Notes under the pieces: model-generated
What the model was told of the DNA's origin: nothing
Database searches by the model: none
The model's input: only the letters and a program-made list of their open reading frames with translations
Shown: positions 45,713 to 56,029 of the stretch, piece by piece
Layout of the letters: the number at the start of each line of letters is the position of its first letter
Position numbering within the stretch: the stretch's first letter is position 1
Source: Penicillus capitatus
Taxonomy: Eukaryota > Chlorophyta
Assembly: GCA_965649825.1 (NCBI GenBank)
Contig: OZ287708.1
Location: 496,001-560,000 of the forward strand
Direction of reading: 5' to 3'
Length of the DNA stretch: 64,000 nucleotides
Made by a program: the position numbers and the translations under genes

Positions 45713-46328
45713 ATGGCCGGTGCCAAACAGCGCCTTGTCCGCGTAAGTGAGCATTGTCGCCGGCCTTTCGACGACACCGTCTGTCTAGGAGCTTCGCGAA
45801 CTCACTAAAGGCAAACAGGACGGTGGTATTCGTCTGGAGCCATGCGAATCAAATCTCTTTACGTGGTACGCCACGATTGAGGCAAGAACAGTTGATGTGA
45901 CTGACGAGCTTCTGTGTTGAACAAGGAGTGATTATAGGGTCCGGCGGGAACACCCTTTGAGGGTGGCTCCTTCGATGTATCGATGATGATTCCGAGCCAG
46001 TATCCTCTTGTCCCGCCAACAGCAAAATTCAAGACGCGCATCTTCCACCCCAATGTGCATTTCAAAGTGCGACCTCTCATATCTATCCCTCGCATGGAGG
46101 GTCCTTTCTTGTGAGACGGGAGAGATCTGTTTGGACATCCTCAAGACGACATGGAGTCCAGCCTGGACCCTCCATGCTGTCTGTCAGGCAATCCTGGCCC
46201 TGCTTTCTGCTCCGGAGCCAGATTCTCCTCTCAATTGCGATGCCGGTAATCTATTGAGGATGCATGACGTTCGTGGATACAACTCTCTTGCCAAAATGTA
46301 CACCATTGAATATGCCACGCGGCGCTGA
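45713..46328 (+). CDS. PEX4: Peroxisomal ubiquitin-conjugating enzyme PEX4
   Basis: PEX4 monoubiquitinates the cargo receptor PEX5 so that it can be recycled from the peroxisome membrane. The spliced protein starts MAGAKQRLVR-ELRELTKGKQ and shows PFEGGSFDVSMMIPSQYPLV, PPTAKFKTRIFHPNVHFK, the catalytic Cys in GEICLDILKTTWSPAWTL, and AVCQAILALLSAPEPDSPLN, CDAGNLLR, DVRGYNSLAKMYTIEYA. The PEPDSPLNCDAGNLLR segment is characteristic of PEX4/UBC21 rather than other E2s. Intron 1 is 46 nt (GTAAGT...TCTAG); intron 2 (45882-45937, 56 nt) has a GC donor and carries TGATGTGAC; intron 3 ends before GEICL. It converges with the HHL1-like gene, 29 bp away. Confidence 0.88.
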
Positions 46329-46357
46329 TGCTTAAACAAAGAATGTACGACTCGGAA

Positions 46358-47004
46358 TTAAAAAAGCTTCCTCTTGCCGGAAAAGAAATCTTTGACGTTG
46401 TCTATGATGCCGCCGCTCTCCACTTCCTCCTTTGGAGGCAACAACTGTACATCTTCAGCGACATACCACTCATCTGGCTTCTCCTTGTCTCGGATTTTGA
46501 AGCCAAACTCGAGGACCTTGGCGTGCTTCAACGTACGGATGTTCTGCCGAACGGAGGCCTCGACTTTCCGGATATCTTTATAGAAAGCCTGGCCGATGTT
46601 CTTGATCAAGGTCTCTCCATAGAGATTCTTGCCCCACTTTGTCCCTTGAGCTTTTGCCAAGGCATTGGCACTCCATCCACCCTTCATGACGGTGTAGGGG
46701 ACCCATCTAGGCAGCTGCAGATTCGACATCACTGTATGTGGATGGGAAAGGAAATGGGTTTACAGCCTGTGATCGGACAAATATGACAAACTCTTCATTC
46801 TTGGGATCCACTGGCAGGTCTGGTACGTTCTACAGTCCACATCATGCGGCAAGGATGAGTGAGGGTGAACAGGAAAGGGAGAAACACAACTGGTTGTGTA
46901 TTCTGTCTCCGTGTCATTGCATTATCCAAGCTTCGTCGCAACAGACGTTGGCCCTTCTTCTTGTACGCTTCGACGAGCTGTCCGTGCATCAGAGAAGGTC
47001 GCAT
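46358..47004 (-). CDS. HHL1: HHL1-like thylakoid protein
   Basis: An exon with LPVDPKNEEFVIFVRSQA joins through a 50-nt intron (GTAAAC...TCTGCAG) to LPRWVPYTVMKGGWSANALA, YGETLIKNIGQAFYKDIRKV, VRQNIRTLKHAKVLEFGFKI and DVQLLPPKEE...NVKDFF. This order and wording follow HHL1 (hypersensitive to high light 1), a thylakoid protein linked to photosystem II protection in plants. No membrane span is clear in this part. The 5' end is unsettled: a KKKGQRLLRRSLDNAM frame at 46900-47004 and a Ser/Arg-rich stretch at 47060-47190 (LQISSLSRLPADSNTFLSGR) could supply a transit peptide. The identification is from recalled family sequence. Confidence 0.55.
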
Positions 47005-47307
47005 TCAATAAGGTCGGATATATCACAGAGGATGTTCAGACCAATGCGCTACGCCGTGGACGTGTCGCATGGCTGTGCGAAGAACGTGTCAAAGATCGAC
47101 CGCTTAAGAAAGTGTTGCTGTCCGCCGGCAGTCTGCTAAGAGAAGAGATCTGGAGATATGGACTGTGAGTCGGATGTCTACCGAAACGACCGTGGTTGCG
47201 AGGCACACTGCATCGTCAGGATTCAGCTCACTTAGATGCAAGAATGTAAAATAGCCAAGATTGAAATGCAGCTGTTTTGAATTGGATGACGTCATCCATC
47301 ATACATG

Positions 47308-49415
47308 TCAGAGTTTGAGATTCTCGGCAAGAGAATCGGCCACTTTCCCAGCCCTTTTCGTTTGCCTCTGTCGGGCTCGTCTCTTTGATTTCTTGCTCTG
47401 CTTCTTACCTATAGGCTTGACGGAATTGACACCCAACGCATTTACTGGTTCTCTCGTTTTCCTATCCAACACATGGCTGCTCTCCGGCAAGAAGAGGAAC
47501 GTTTGATAAGAACTTGTATTTGTTATGTCCCTTAGCATGAAGGACGCGGACATGCAAATCGCCTGCTCACACGTGAAATTCAAGAAGGATTGCTTATTAA
47601 GGAAGCCATGCCTTGTGTGTCAGATGCAGCAGGGGAGGGATCTGTTGGAGGGGCATTGCTGAGACGCATGTCTGTTATGGCACGTTCAGTTTCGTTGATC
47701 TGTTCCTTCATCTTGTGCACTTCAGCCATCCGACTGAATGCCTCCAATGCACCAGGAATGACAGTGGATGACGGCGGAGATCCCGAAGATGCAGGTGTGT
47801 GTGGTAGTTCCTCAATGGAGTCATCGACGATGGGATCATTCACACCCTCCAAAGAAAACTCTGCTGCCCAATTCTGTACAACCTGTACATCTGAAGCCGT
47901 TTGCTGCACCGGAGGCGTTTTGTAGAAGGGAATCTTGCCGTTGTTCCAATCCTGTACACACGAGAGTAAGTTCCATTCAACCATCAGATGAGATGGATCA
48001 TGTTGTGCTATCTATCACCTGGACAACGATTCTGGCAGCAGCCTCCGTATCTGGAATGCCGCCCTTTTTCAATTTTCCCATTTTGGCTGCAATGCATTGC
48101 AGAAAGGATGGCGCATTGTCAAAGTCTTCGATGCCATATACAGATTTCAGAGTCGATAACTCAACTTCGTTGCATATGGCTTCGACGAGACCGATCGGAT
48201 CGGCGATTGCCTCTGTCGACACCACCCCCTGCAGAGTGCCATGTTTCCTCTCATAGATCACTCCAGGACTATCAAGCAGTCGTATTTGACTGTCGAGTTG
48301 CACTTCCTGAATCGCCTTCGTTACACCTACGCACACATTCACCATACCTCTCATCTGTTATCGAGATGAACCGGGCCGGTTGCCGACGAGTGTCGCCTTT
48401 GATCGCTTCAGGCTGTTGATGACAGAACTCTTTCCCACATTGGGCACGCCTACCAGTCCGACAGTAATAGCCGATCGAATGTTTGCATGTCGTGTGTAGT
48501 TTTTTAGCAGCTGGATGAGATTGTCAGCTCCCAGACACACACTGCTTTTGCTCTCCATCGTTCTGTTGCGACTCTGTCCCAGATTTGCATTCTGTCTCTG
48601 AGTCGAACATTTGAAAGCAATGGTCGGGGCGGACTGACGCAGAACCTTCAGCCAAGACTCCACGACATCTCTGGGGACCAAATCTATCAATGCACAAGAT
48701 TCACGGCAGGGTTTGAGAATGATAGGAGTCGACCGATTTTGTTTAAGATAAAGACAAGTCGCTTCGGTGGTGTAAACTGATGCACAAAGGCCTCGACCTC
48801 AGACGAACGACATCCATTTGGATCGCGTGCATCCAACACCTGCAGCACGACGTCCGCCAGTGAAACCACTTTTCTGAAATCTCTGTAGTGCTCGCGACCA
48901 CCCACTGGAACATCTCACATGACTAGGACACGACATTGCCTTTGGCTTAACAAACCGTCTGGTATGGCTGCTGTCTTTTCTTCTTCTTGGATTTCGGACA
49001 CCGTTTCGTGATCGGCTGCTCGTTTCTGAACTGCTTCGGCCAATGCCTCCATGTCATCGATCGCCATCTCTTCGTCCTTTCCCGCGGACATGTCACGTTC
49101 AGACACTTCCTCTCTTGGAGATGCTTGCGTTCCGTGGGCCTTGTTCTTCTCCTGTGCTTTCTTTTGATTTTTCTCAGCCAAGATACGATCTTTCTCAAAC
49201 GCCATTTCCTTGATAAAGTCCTCTCGGAAGGGCCATGATGCGGGGACGCCTGGATCTTTGAGTGACGGAGTGGTGCCGAGAGCTTTTCTCTGTTTGGCCT
49301 TCAATCTTTCCTCCCTTCTCTGTTTTCGATGGTGTGCCTTCACTTTTTGAGCGATCTTATGCTTCTTCCGAATCGACGTCCGTTTGGATTTGGATTTGCT
49401 GCTGCGTTTCACCAT
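47308..49415 (-). CDS. GNL3: Nucleostemin/GNL3-family circularly permuted GTPase
   Basis: The N-terminal basic GN3L/Grn1-type domain (VKRSSKSKSKRTSIRKKHKI, then KAHHRKQRREERLKAKQRK) is followed by an acidic coiled region and the permuted G-domain in the order G4-G1-G3: SLADVVLQVLDARDPNGCRS, FILNKIDLVP (across an intron), GLVGVPNVGKSSVINSLKRS and LLDSPGVIYE. A helical segment (GLVEAICNEV, PDTEAAARIVVQ) and a C-terminus with HVLDRKTREPVNAL and a Lys/Arg-rich tail complete it. The family acts in pre-60S ribosome maturation in the nucleolus. The start at 49415 (MVKRSSK) is 42 bp from the divergent TFIIE-beta start. Four short introns are needed. Confidence 0.87.
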
Positions 49416-49457
49416 GGTGCTCAAAATGGCCGCCGAAATGACACCATTGTGCTCATC

Positions 49458-50453
49458 ATGGAGTCTGAGAATCTCCACGCGACAGTCGCGAAATTGAGAG
49501 ACCGCCAGGCGGAGCTCGCCGCGCGTCCAAGCGACCTCAAGAAGAAACATCAGTCCAAGAAACAGAAAACGCGCGATGAAGCTGGTTCGAAACTGTCTCC
49601 TGCTTCGAGGAAACGCGATGAATCGAAAGTCGAACGCGAAACGACGAAAGCAAAACTCCTCGCAACCCGCAAACAGCGCGGCGCAGCAGGGTTCGCACCA
49701 AAGAGTCGAAAATATACAGACCACTTAAACAAGCGCCTCAAAGATGTTATCTCCTGTCTCTTGGACAAACGTCATGATATGACAAAGGCTGAAATCTGTG
49801 CCTATCTGGAGGCCAAAAGAAAGGAAAAGAACAAAACAGATATGGGCAACGAAAAACACATAGATGAGGCTGATACAGAACTCTGGTCTGCCGTTTCAAA
49901 TAATACAAAAATTGAAGTGGTCTCGGGAGGCTGGCGATTCCGTTACCGGCCACAACATCATCACATCACTGATAAGGAGAAACTGTTGATGCATGTACGT
50001 AGACAGACGCAAGGAACGCCTTGGAAAGACATCTCAGATACGTACAAAGAAGTGGAAGCCGATCTCGAGGCTTTGGTCAAAGACAAGAAGATCTTTGTGA
50101 TCGAGAATCCTGACATGGAAGATCGAGTGATCTTTTGGAACGATCCCACGCAAGGCCTTTTCAAAGAATGGGGTGGGAAACATGAGTGTGTGTGCAGTGT
50201 GGAAGGTGTGGATTTGAGTGAGCAGATGTTGGAGTTGTGGAGATTGACGCAACCTCCATCGGAAAATCGTATATACGAGGAGCTGATCAAGAAATCGGGC
50301 ATCGTACCTGCACCGCGAAAAGAGGTTCGAAAACGCGAACCTGTGCAGAAGGTGCCAAGAGAGAGGAAGCCAAGAGACTTCAAACACAGGAAGATTACAA
50401 ATGTGCATCTGCCAGAGCTGCTGGCCGCTCACCAGCCAGAGCAAATAGATTGA
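49458..50453 (+). CDS. GTF2E2: Transcription initiation factor TFIIE beta subunit
   Basis: This intronless gene gives 331 residues from ATG 49458. After a basic head (DLKKKHQSKKQKTR) come two winged-helix units: LNKRLKDVISCLLDKRHDMT with ICAYLEA and KIEVVSGGWRFRYRP, then DKEKLLMHVRRQTQGTPWKD with DLEALVKDKKIFVIENPDME and RVIFWND. A helical segment (LSEQMLELWRLTQPPSENRI) and a basic C-terminus (RKPRDFKHRKITNVHLPEL) match TFIIE-beta, which helps load TFIIH and open promoters. The absence of introns is unusual among its neighbours. Confidence 0.85.
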   Translation: MESENLHATVAKLRDRQAELAARPSDLKKKHQSKKQKTRDEAGSKLSPASRKRDESKVERETTKAKLLATRKQRGAAGFAPKSRKYTDHLNKRLKDVISCLLDKRHDMTKAEICAYLEAKRKEKNKTDMGNEKHIDEADTELWSAVSNNTKIEVVSGGWRFRYRPQHHHITDKEKLLMHVRRQTQGTPWKDISDTYKEVEADLEALVKDKKIFVIENPDMEDRVIFWNDPTQGLFKEWGGKHECVCSVEGVDLSEQMLELWRLTQPPSENRIYEELIKKSGIVPAPRKEVRKREPVQKVPRERKPRDFKHRKITNVHLPELLAAHQPEQID

Positions 50454-50891
50454 GCTTCAGCACGTGTAATAAGTACTGCACCTACGCCAAGTATCAAGAC
50501 TGATAAATTTGCTAATGCGTTGCAGCACTGTTTTCAGAAATGTGGCTAGTGATATCAGAAGAGCCCAGAAGCCCGTTTTTGAAAAGCTGTCAAACGTTTC
50601 GTGCTCTGAGCATATGGCCAGAGCAGTGATTCATTGTGTCGATCGTCTCACATTAAAATGCCGTATAGATTGCGTCATTTTCTTGGCTTTTTCGAACCAC
50701 ACGAATCCGATCATGACATTTCGGTGTGAAAACCCGAAATCGATCGGTTCGATCGGATCGAACAAAGTGATGCCGTCGACGTGAGCATCGATCGGAATAT
50801 AGCGTCATCTCGAACGATGAGATGATATCTTCGGTTTAGCAACATTCGTATTCATGTCGCCAAGCGATAGGCGACTGTTACGAATCTCGAC
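50454..50891. other. Spacer with no gene seen
   Basis: About 440 bp between TFIIE-beta and the MscS gene. It includes a run of GATCGGTTCGATCGGATCG near 50743-50762, similar in style to the repeats of the other spacers. No coding frame is supported. Confidence 0.4.
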
Positions 50892-52407
50892 ATGATCGGT
50901 TTGAATCGATTGCCGTCGAGACGGGGCTTTTTGCGACAGAAACGCTCAGTTCGCGGGCGGGCGCGGCATCGCTTCCTATACTTACTGTTTGCTGTCTCAA
51001 AATCTCATCTCCGAATTCGGCAGAGATGTCTCCGCTCACACTTCGGAAAGTTCTCACGCTTTACAGCGAAAACGCCACGATACTGGAAAGCGATCGCTTT
51101 CGATGACGACGATTATTTCGAATCCGAGAAGGATCGAATTCTGAGACCACCCGTCTCTGTCGAAAACGATTCTAGTAATAATAGACCGACTTCTGCGGAC
51201 AATAAGACTTCTGATGACGCATCGACTGTCAAGTGGGTCGGACATTAGGAATTCCGTTTCCCTTGTGTTGGGAGGGATACCGATCGTTGTGTTCAAATAG
51301 ATCGTCGAGTACTGAGACGATCGATGATGACAAGCTGTCTGGAGATGGTGTGTTGTATGACTTCCTCTACGAACTCGATCGAGGCATGCCAAAAGTGCGC
51401 CGATGATCCCAAATTCCGGAATCTGAAGGTCTGTTTTACAAGAGCTGGTATTATAAAGCGTTGTGGCTTTGGGAACGGCCGGTCATGAAACTGGGACGCC
51501 TGACGGTATTCTTTGCCCAGCTTCCCGTTGTTTTTACCTTTCTCACGTCCAAGATCGGCTTTCTCGTTGGTCAAGTAGTCATCATCATCTTAGCAGAAGT
51601 GTGACATATATCACACAACATTGTGCAGATCACTCTGCCGATGTTGCCGCCTCTTCTACTGGGTGCAGGAATTCTGTTGAGGAGCATTTGGGTCAATGCT
51701 GGACATCTGTTCCCTCGAGTTTGCCTCACAATGTTGCTGTTTTGGGGCATCTGGTTTCTGAATTCTTTGATTTTCCGAACCATTAGTCATCTCACCAAAC
51801 AGGGCACCGTTAGCAGATCGACAGCGCACCACATCATGAACTGGACTGAAGGACTCACGCTAGTCACCGCAGGATTGGTGATGCTCAGCCTTTTTGGCGT
51901 CAACATTTCAGGCCTTCTCTTACCTGCTGGGATCTGCCTGGCATTAGCTGCAAAAGATCTTGCACACAACTTCCTAGCAGGTGCGCATGACACATGGTTC
52001 AAATCTAGTCGTCTATCGACCATTGTTTAGGACTTGTGCTGTTTTTGGCCCAGCCGTTTCGAGTTGGCGATTCAGTCTCCGTTCGGCCGACAATTGAGAA
52101 GAGAGGACCGCAGTGGTATGAAGGCATATGTGAACGCATTGATTTAAGGTCTGCGATTGTTGCCTCTAACGACTGTGTGTATCAACAGAATGTATGTATC
52201 AGATACACCATTCTGAGGAAAGGTCGATACAAATTGCACGTTCCCAACGCGTCGTTTATTACCAGAGAATTCTTGGTCATGGACCGAAGTCGAGAACATA
52301 GAGAAGAAAAAGACAATCCTTTGATCCGGAAAGAGGAGGATAGCATCCAATGTCCTGGTTCGCCGGGCAGGTATCAATGTCTAGTCGATTACAGTGTGGT
52401 TAACTAA
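50892..52407 (+). CDS. MscS-type mechanosensitive channel, probably plastid (MSL2/3-like)
   Basis: The first about 75 residues are strongly basic with Arg and Ser (SRRGFLRQKRSVRGRARH), a plausible transit peptide. An acidic region follows (AIAFDDDDYFESEKDRI, STETIDDDKLSGDG). Membrane segments are VVFTFLTSKIGFLVGQVVII, LPMLPPLLLGAGILL, CLTMLLFWGIWFLN and TLVTAGLVMLSLFGVN. The pore helix resembles TM3 of MscS (GLLLPAGICLALAAKDLAHN, FLAG). The beta domain starts AQPFRVGDSVSV and continues CERIDLRSAIVAS and VPNASFITREFLVM. The gene needs a 30-nt intron at 51599-51628, since the unspliced frame reads TGA, and a further intron ending GTTTAG at about 52030. The exon join near 51240-51300 is unresolved. 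MscS channels relieve osmotic stress in plastids of plants. Confidence 0.75.
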
Positions 52408-52539
52408 AAGGATTGTATTTTGAGGAATGCGAACACCGAGGCGCAAACAAATGGTACCTCTTTAGATTTAGAAGACATGCCTTCTGCTGCAGACTACCCA
52501 TCGAACGAATTGTACATTGAAGAAACTGATTCCGGAGCC

Positions 52540-52960
52540 GATTGAAGCTCTTCCTAAGACCATCGTTTTGACAAATCGTTTCGGGAAAACGCTGTCGACC
52601 GATCGACCAGCCGATCGACTCTTCGATCGAACGAACCAGCCGCCAAGTGGTCGATCAATAAGCCGATTGTTAAATCTCTTCGATTGATTGATCGGCTTTT
52701 CGACCGACTCTTCGGTCATTCGACCGATCGACTTTTTAACTATTCGATCTCTTTGATCGACCAATGAATCAATCGACCTACCTCTGCGATGTATCGTCTT
52801 ATGTTTCGACTTTCTCGATCACCGATAAAGCTATCGATCTCTACAATCAACTGTACGACGACTGTTCGACCTTTTTTATGATCGATCGAGCTTTCTGACC
52901 GACTGACAGAATTTTCGATTCGTCGGTCGATTGAATCCGAGATATTTCTTCGTGTTCTCA
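52540..52960. repeat. GATCGA/TCGACC-rich spacer
   Basis: A 420-bp stretch packed with TCGATCG, CGACCGATCGAC and TTCGATC words, roughly one every 15-25 bp on either strand (examples: 52598-52632, 52678-52735). It lacks any supported gene and lies between the MscS channel and the small minus-strand gene. The words are self-complementary, so the tract could form many small hairpins or serve as a dense binding or methylation target; that is inference. Confidence 0.6.
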
Positions 52961-53487
52961 CAAAAAGTTTGTTCCAAAGTTATAGAGAAAGATGTAAACA
53001 GATTGATAACCGGTTGACAGCCACGACGGCCTAAAAACACACAACGGCCTCAGTTTCTTCGTAAACCCCGTTCTGTAAGCAGGTTGCATCCCCGCCGGTC
53101 ACATTGCTAAAGCTATGGACATGAAATAAAGCACTCTCGGCCGAGCCGAAACTCGTTTCAGTCCCGGGGATTTTCCTCGGATGCCGACGCAAGCGACAAC
53201 ACCCGTAGTGACCGAGAAACTGAGCCTACCTCGATGCAACGCTTTTGAGAGACTTCCATTCGGCGGCGTATCGAAAACGAACAAACACACAAACCATTAA
53301 TCAATGGTAACATCATCGTTCATTCACTCGGTCTCTGGCCACAGCGTGGAAGATGGATGAAATGCAGCATTTATTGAAGCTCTTACCTTTGTCATCCGTT
53401 GTGCTTCGTAGAATAGATAACTACTCAACCCTCTTACAGCACTGCATACAAACACGCTGTCACATCATGATTCTCTACACAAAAGCC
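52961..53487. other. Spacer, possible structured RNA element
   Basis: About 530 bp without a supported protein gene. At about 53162-53178 the sequence CCGGGGATTTTCCTCGG can fold into a 7-bp hairpin with a three-base loop, flanked by GC-rich blocks to about 53270. It matches no small nuclear or tRNA signature I can recognise. Confidence 0.3.
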
Positions 53488-53935
53488 TCACTCTTTCTTC
53501 AGTTCTTTAATCTGAGAAGAACATCAGTGCATCAGATGATGAGTTGGGACGACGGAATACCTTTTCTGGATCTGCCTCGTCGAGATGCTTCTTAAATTTC
53601 AACCTCACTTGAGCCTTCAACACATTCGTATTGCCATTCTAGAAGCAAGATCCTTCACACCTCCACCCAGAAAAATGTAACAGACGACTGACTCTGGCTC
53701 CGAGATGTCGAGCGAGTCGGAGAGCATCTCGATAGAGCTACAGACCCATCCATCGATCTCGACAGCAGCGAAACCATCGGCAGTTTACCTTCTTTGTCGA
53801 AAACTGCAGAGCGGCCGGGTTGACATAGCACATCTTTGGATAATGCTTGGCGATGAATGGATGAATAGATCTCGTTTGTGCGATGGCGGTGATGAGGTCC
53901 CCCGGTGATGAACCTTCATTCACGCTTGCGGACAT
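53488..53935 (-). CDS. Small protein, possibly a CI-B8-type mitochondrial subunit
   Basis: Exon 1 reads MSASVNEGSSPGDLITAIAQ then SIHPFIAKHYPKMCYVNPAA. Later exons read NGNTNVLKAQVRLKFKKHLD and, through a 49-nt intron (GTATTC...TTCTCAG), EADPEK-IKELKKE to a stop at 53488. The FIAKHYPKMCYVNP block recalls the thioredoxin-like CI-B8 domain of NDUFA2, mL43 and mS25, where a helix is followed by Y-x-NP. A middle exon (GTAAAC...TGTAG, then LYRDALRLARHLGAR or a frame variant) is ambiguous. Its 5' exon overlaps the first codons of the divergent desaturase by about 50 bp, so the start may be internal. Confidence 0.4.
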
Positions 53936-55134
53936 CAAGAAAGCCGTTCCTTCACATTGCTTTAAACGATGCGCTCTGCGTTCATTCTCGTACCTTCTCC
54001 GTGACGTCGTCGTCGTGTCTCTCCTCGTCTACGTCAGCACATGGTTTGAGAATCCCGTCATCTCTCCATTCCTTCGCTGGACCCTGCTTTGGCCACTCTA
54101 TTGGTTCTTCTGTGGCGCATTTGCAACGGGTATCTGGGTGATCGCCCATGAATGCGGTCATGAGGCGTTTGCGCAGAGTCCAGTACTTAACAACGCTGTC
54201 GGCTTCGTGGCACATTCCATCCTACTCGTGCCGTACTACTCATGGTCTCAATATCATACATCGATGGATACACTTGGATGAGACATATAATGTCATGTAG
54301 GAAACACTCTCATCGGCGTCATCATTCAAACACAGCCAACATTTCTCGTGATGAAGTCTGTGATCGTAAAATGAGATAGCAGACAACTGAATGGTGGCTT
54401 GGCGGATGGTCTAGGTCTTTGTTCCCAAGGTGAAGCCAAGTGTGGTTAATGACTTCGGCCTGAGTCAGCTTACCATTGTAAGAGCACTGCACATTACTTT
54501 GACGCTCACAATGGGATGGCCTCTCTACTTGGCATTCAACGCCGCTGGGAGGCCCTATCCGAGATGGGCAAATCATTTCAATCCCTACTCTCCCGTTTTC
54601 TTGCCAAAAGAACGCATGGAAGTGCTCATGAGTGATGTGGGACTGGCGATTGTTATGGGAGGATTGTGGTTATTGGGACGGAGCTTTGGGTGGCTATGGC
54701 TTATGAAGACCTACGGTGTTCCTTACTTGATCGTGAACTTCTGGCTGGTTCTCATCACATATCTGCAGCACACACATCCAGGACTGCCGCATTACACAAA
54801 CGATGAATGGAGTTGGCTGAAGGGAGCTTTGTCAACAGTAGACAGAGATTATGGATTCTTGAATGTGGTGTTCCACAATATTACGGATACGCATGTGGCG
54901 CACCACCTCTTCTCAAAAGTGTGATCTGTCATTGCACAATAGAAATCTCACTCTTTGTTGTAGATGCCTCATTATCATGCTAAAGAAGCAACAGCTGCTG
55001 TGAAATCAGTGATAGGAGCTTATTATCAAGAGGATCGAAGAAACATCTTCGTTGCTCTTTGGCAGGATTGGAAATCGTGTCGTTATGTTGCTCCTGATGT
55101 GACAGGAGGAAAAATTCTTTGGTATAGGAATTGA
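53883..55134 (+). CDS. FAD2: Delta-12-type fatty acid desaturase (FAD2-like)
   Basis: This is a membrane di-iron desaturase. The opening is PSFTLADIKKAVPSHCFKRC, then LRSFSYLLRD. Histidine boxes: HECGHE in WVIAHECGHEAFAQSP, HRRHHS in a short exon near 54310, and HVAHH in NITDTHVAHHLFSK. Membrane stretches include VVVVSLLVYVSTW, WPLYWFFCGAFATGIWV and LIVNFWLVLITYLQHTHPG. The last exon is MPHYHAKEATAAVKSVIGAY to VTGGKILWYRN. These features fit the ER FAD2 oleate desaturase or close Delta-15 relatives. Lack of a long N-terminal leader favours the ER form. Introns lie near 54245-54300, 54335-54420 and 54920-54962. Confidence 0.87.
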
Positions 55135-56029
55135 ACAGATGGGACAGCTCTGTGTCTTTCTATTTGACGATCGAGGACAGTCTCTCAACAGAACTGTTCA
55201 CTTCGTAGATTTCGATTTTAGGACTTCTCTTCTTTAGAGAAGACAGAATGGATTCGTTAAACAAGAGAATCCTGTGTAAGTGTGTCAAATCCATCAAACA
55301 CCTCCATCAGGTATTCTGTCAACTGTCAAGCAGATCCGTGGTCTAATGCAGTGGCCACAGCTGCTCGATCTGTATTCGAAAAACGGGGTGTACACCGTGA
55401 GCATCGTCTGTTTCTTTCTGTCGTGGATCGGGATGCAAAGATCGATTGACTACAACGACTTGTGGCAATGAGCTGCGTACACGAAACGAAGAGAACGGAT
55501 ACTCCACGGAAAGTGGATGCGAGCAAACGGGCCTACGGACACTTTGTCCTCTCCAAGGAACAAAGATCCGTCTAAGCTTTGTACTCAGAGATCAGACTTC
55601 AAAGCTTTAAAGATTCTAGATTTCATGTCTCATGCGAGTACCTCTCGTTGACAATCCAATCACATCTTCGAATCGACCTTCATTAAAAAATAAATAGGAA
55701 TGCATTCAAGTGAGAATGCAGGAGATCAGTCATGGTCTGTTTTCTTATGGGATCTACATTTCGTCGTCGAGATTGCGATGAGAATCCCCATTAAGAGATT
55801 TTCCTCGATTTGCGAATTTGCTGTCAGAGAGGCTGCCTTTCTGTTTCTAAGCAGGATTATCATCAATAAATGACCGAGAACGATGCCAAGTTTCGTTCTT
55901 CGGCATTGCGTCCACTCAGAGAGACTCAGACAGAAATAGGATTGAACAAAGAGCACGCGGCACGTATCTGAGGCCAATGCGTGGATTGCATTTCTTCATT
56001 TGACCTGACGGGCATAGCACACCTAAACG
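55135..56029. other. Unassigned region
   Basis: About 900 bp. A plus-strand frame at 55340-55471 encodes QWPQLLDLYSKNGVYTVSIV followed by CFFLSWIGMQRS, a possible single membrane span, and could be an exon of a small membrane protein. The rest shows no supported gene and should contain the promoter of the large surface protein. Confidence 0.35.

Noticed and set aside
46896-47168. Plus-strand frame ending LLREEIWRYGL
   Set aside because: It looks fairly protein-like, but lies antisense to the probable 5' exons of the HHL1-like gene and has no partner exons or family match.
48915-49724. Extension of the GNL3 first exon to 269 codons
   Set aside because: The extra N-terminal part overlaps the intact divergent TFIIE-beta gene. 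The basic GN3L domain begins naturally at 49415.
55093-55104. TGATGTGACAG as an intron end in the desaturase
   Set aside because: Here it encodes the conserved APDVTGGK-type C-terminus of the enzyme and the frame stays open, so it is a coding coincidence.
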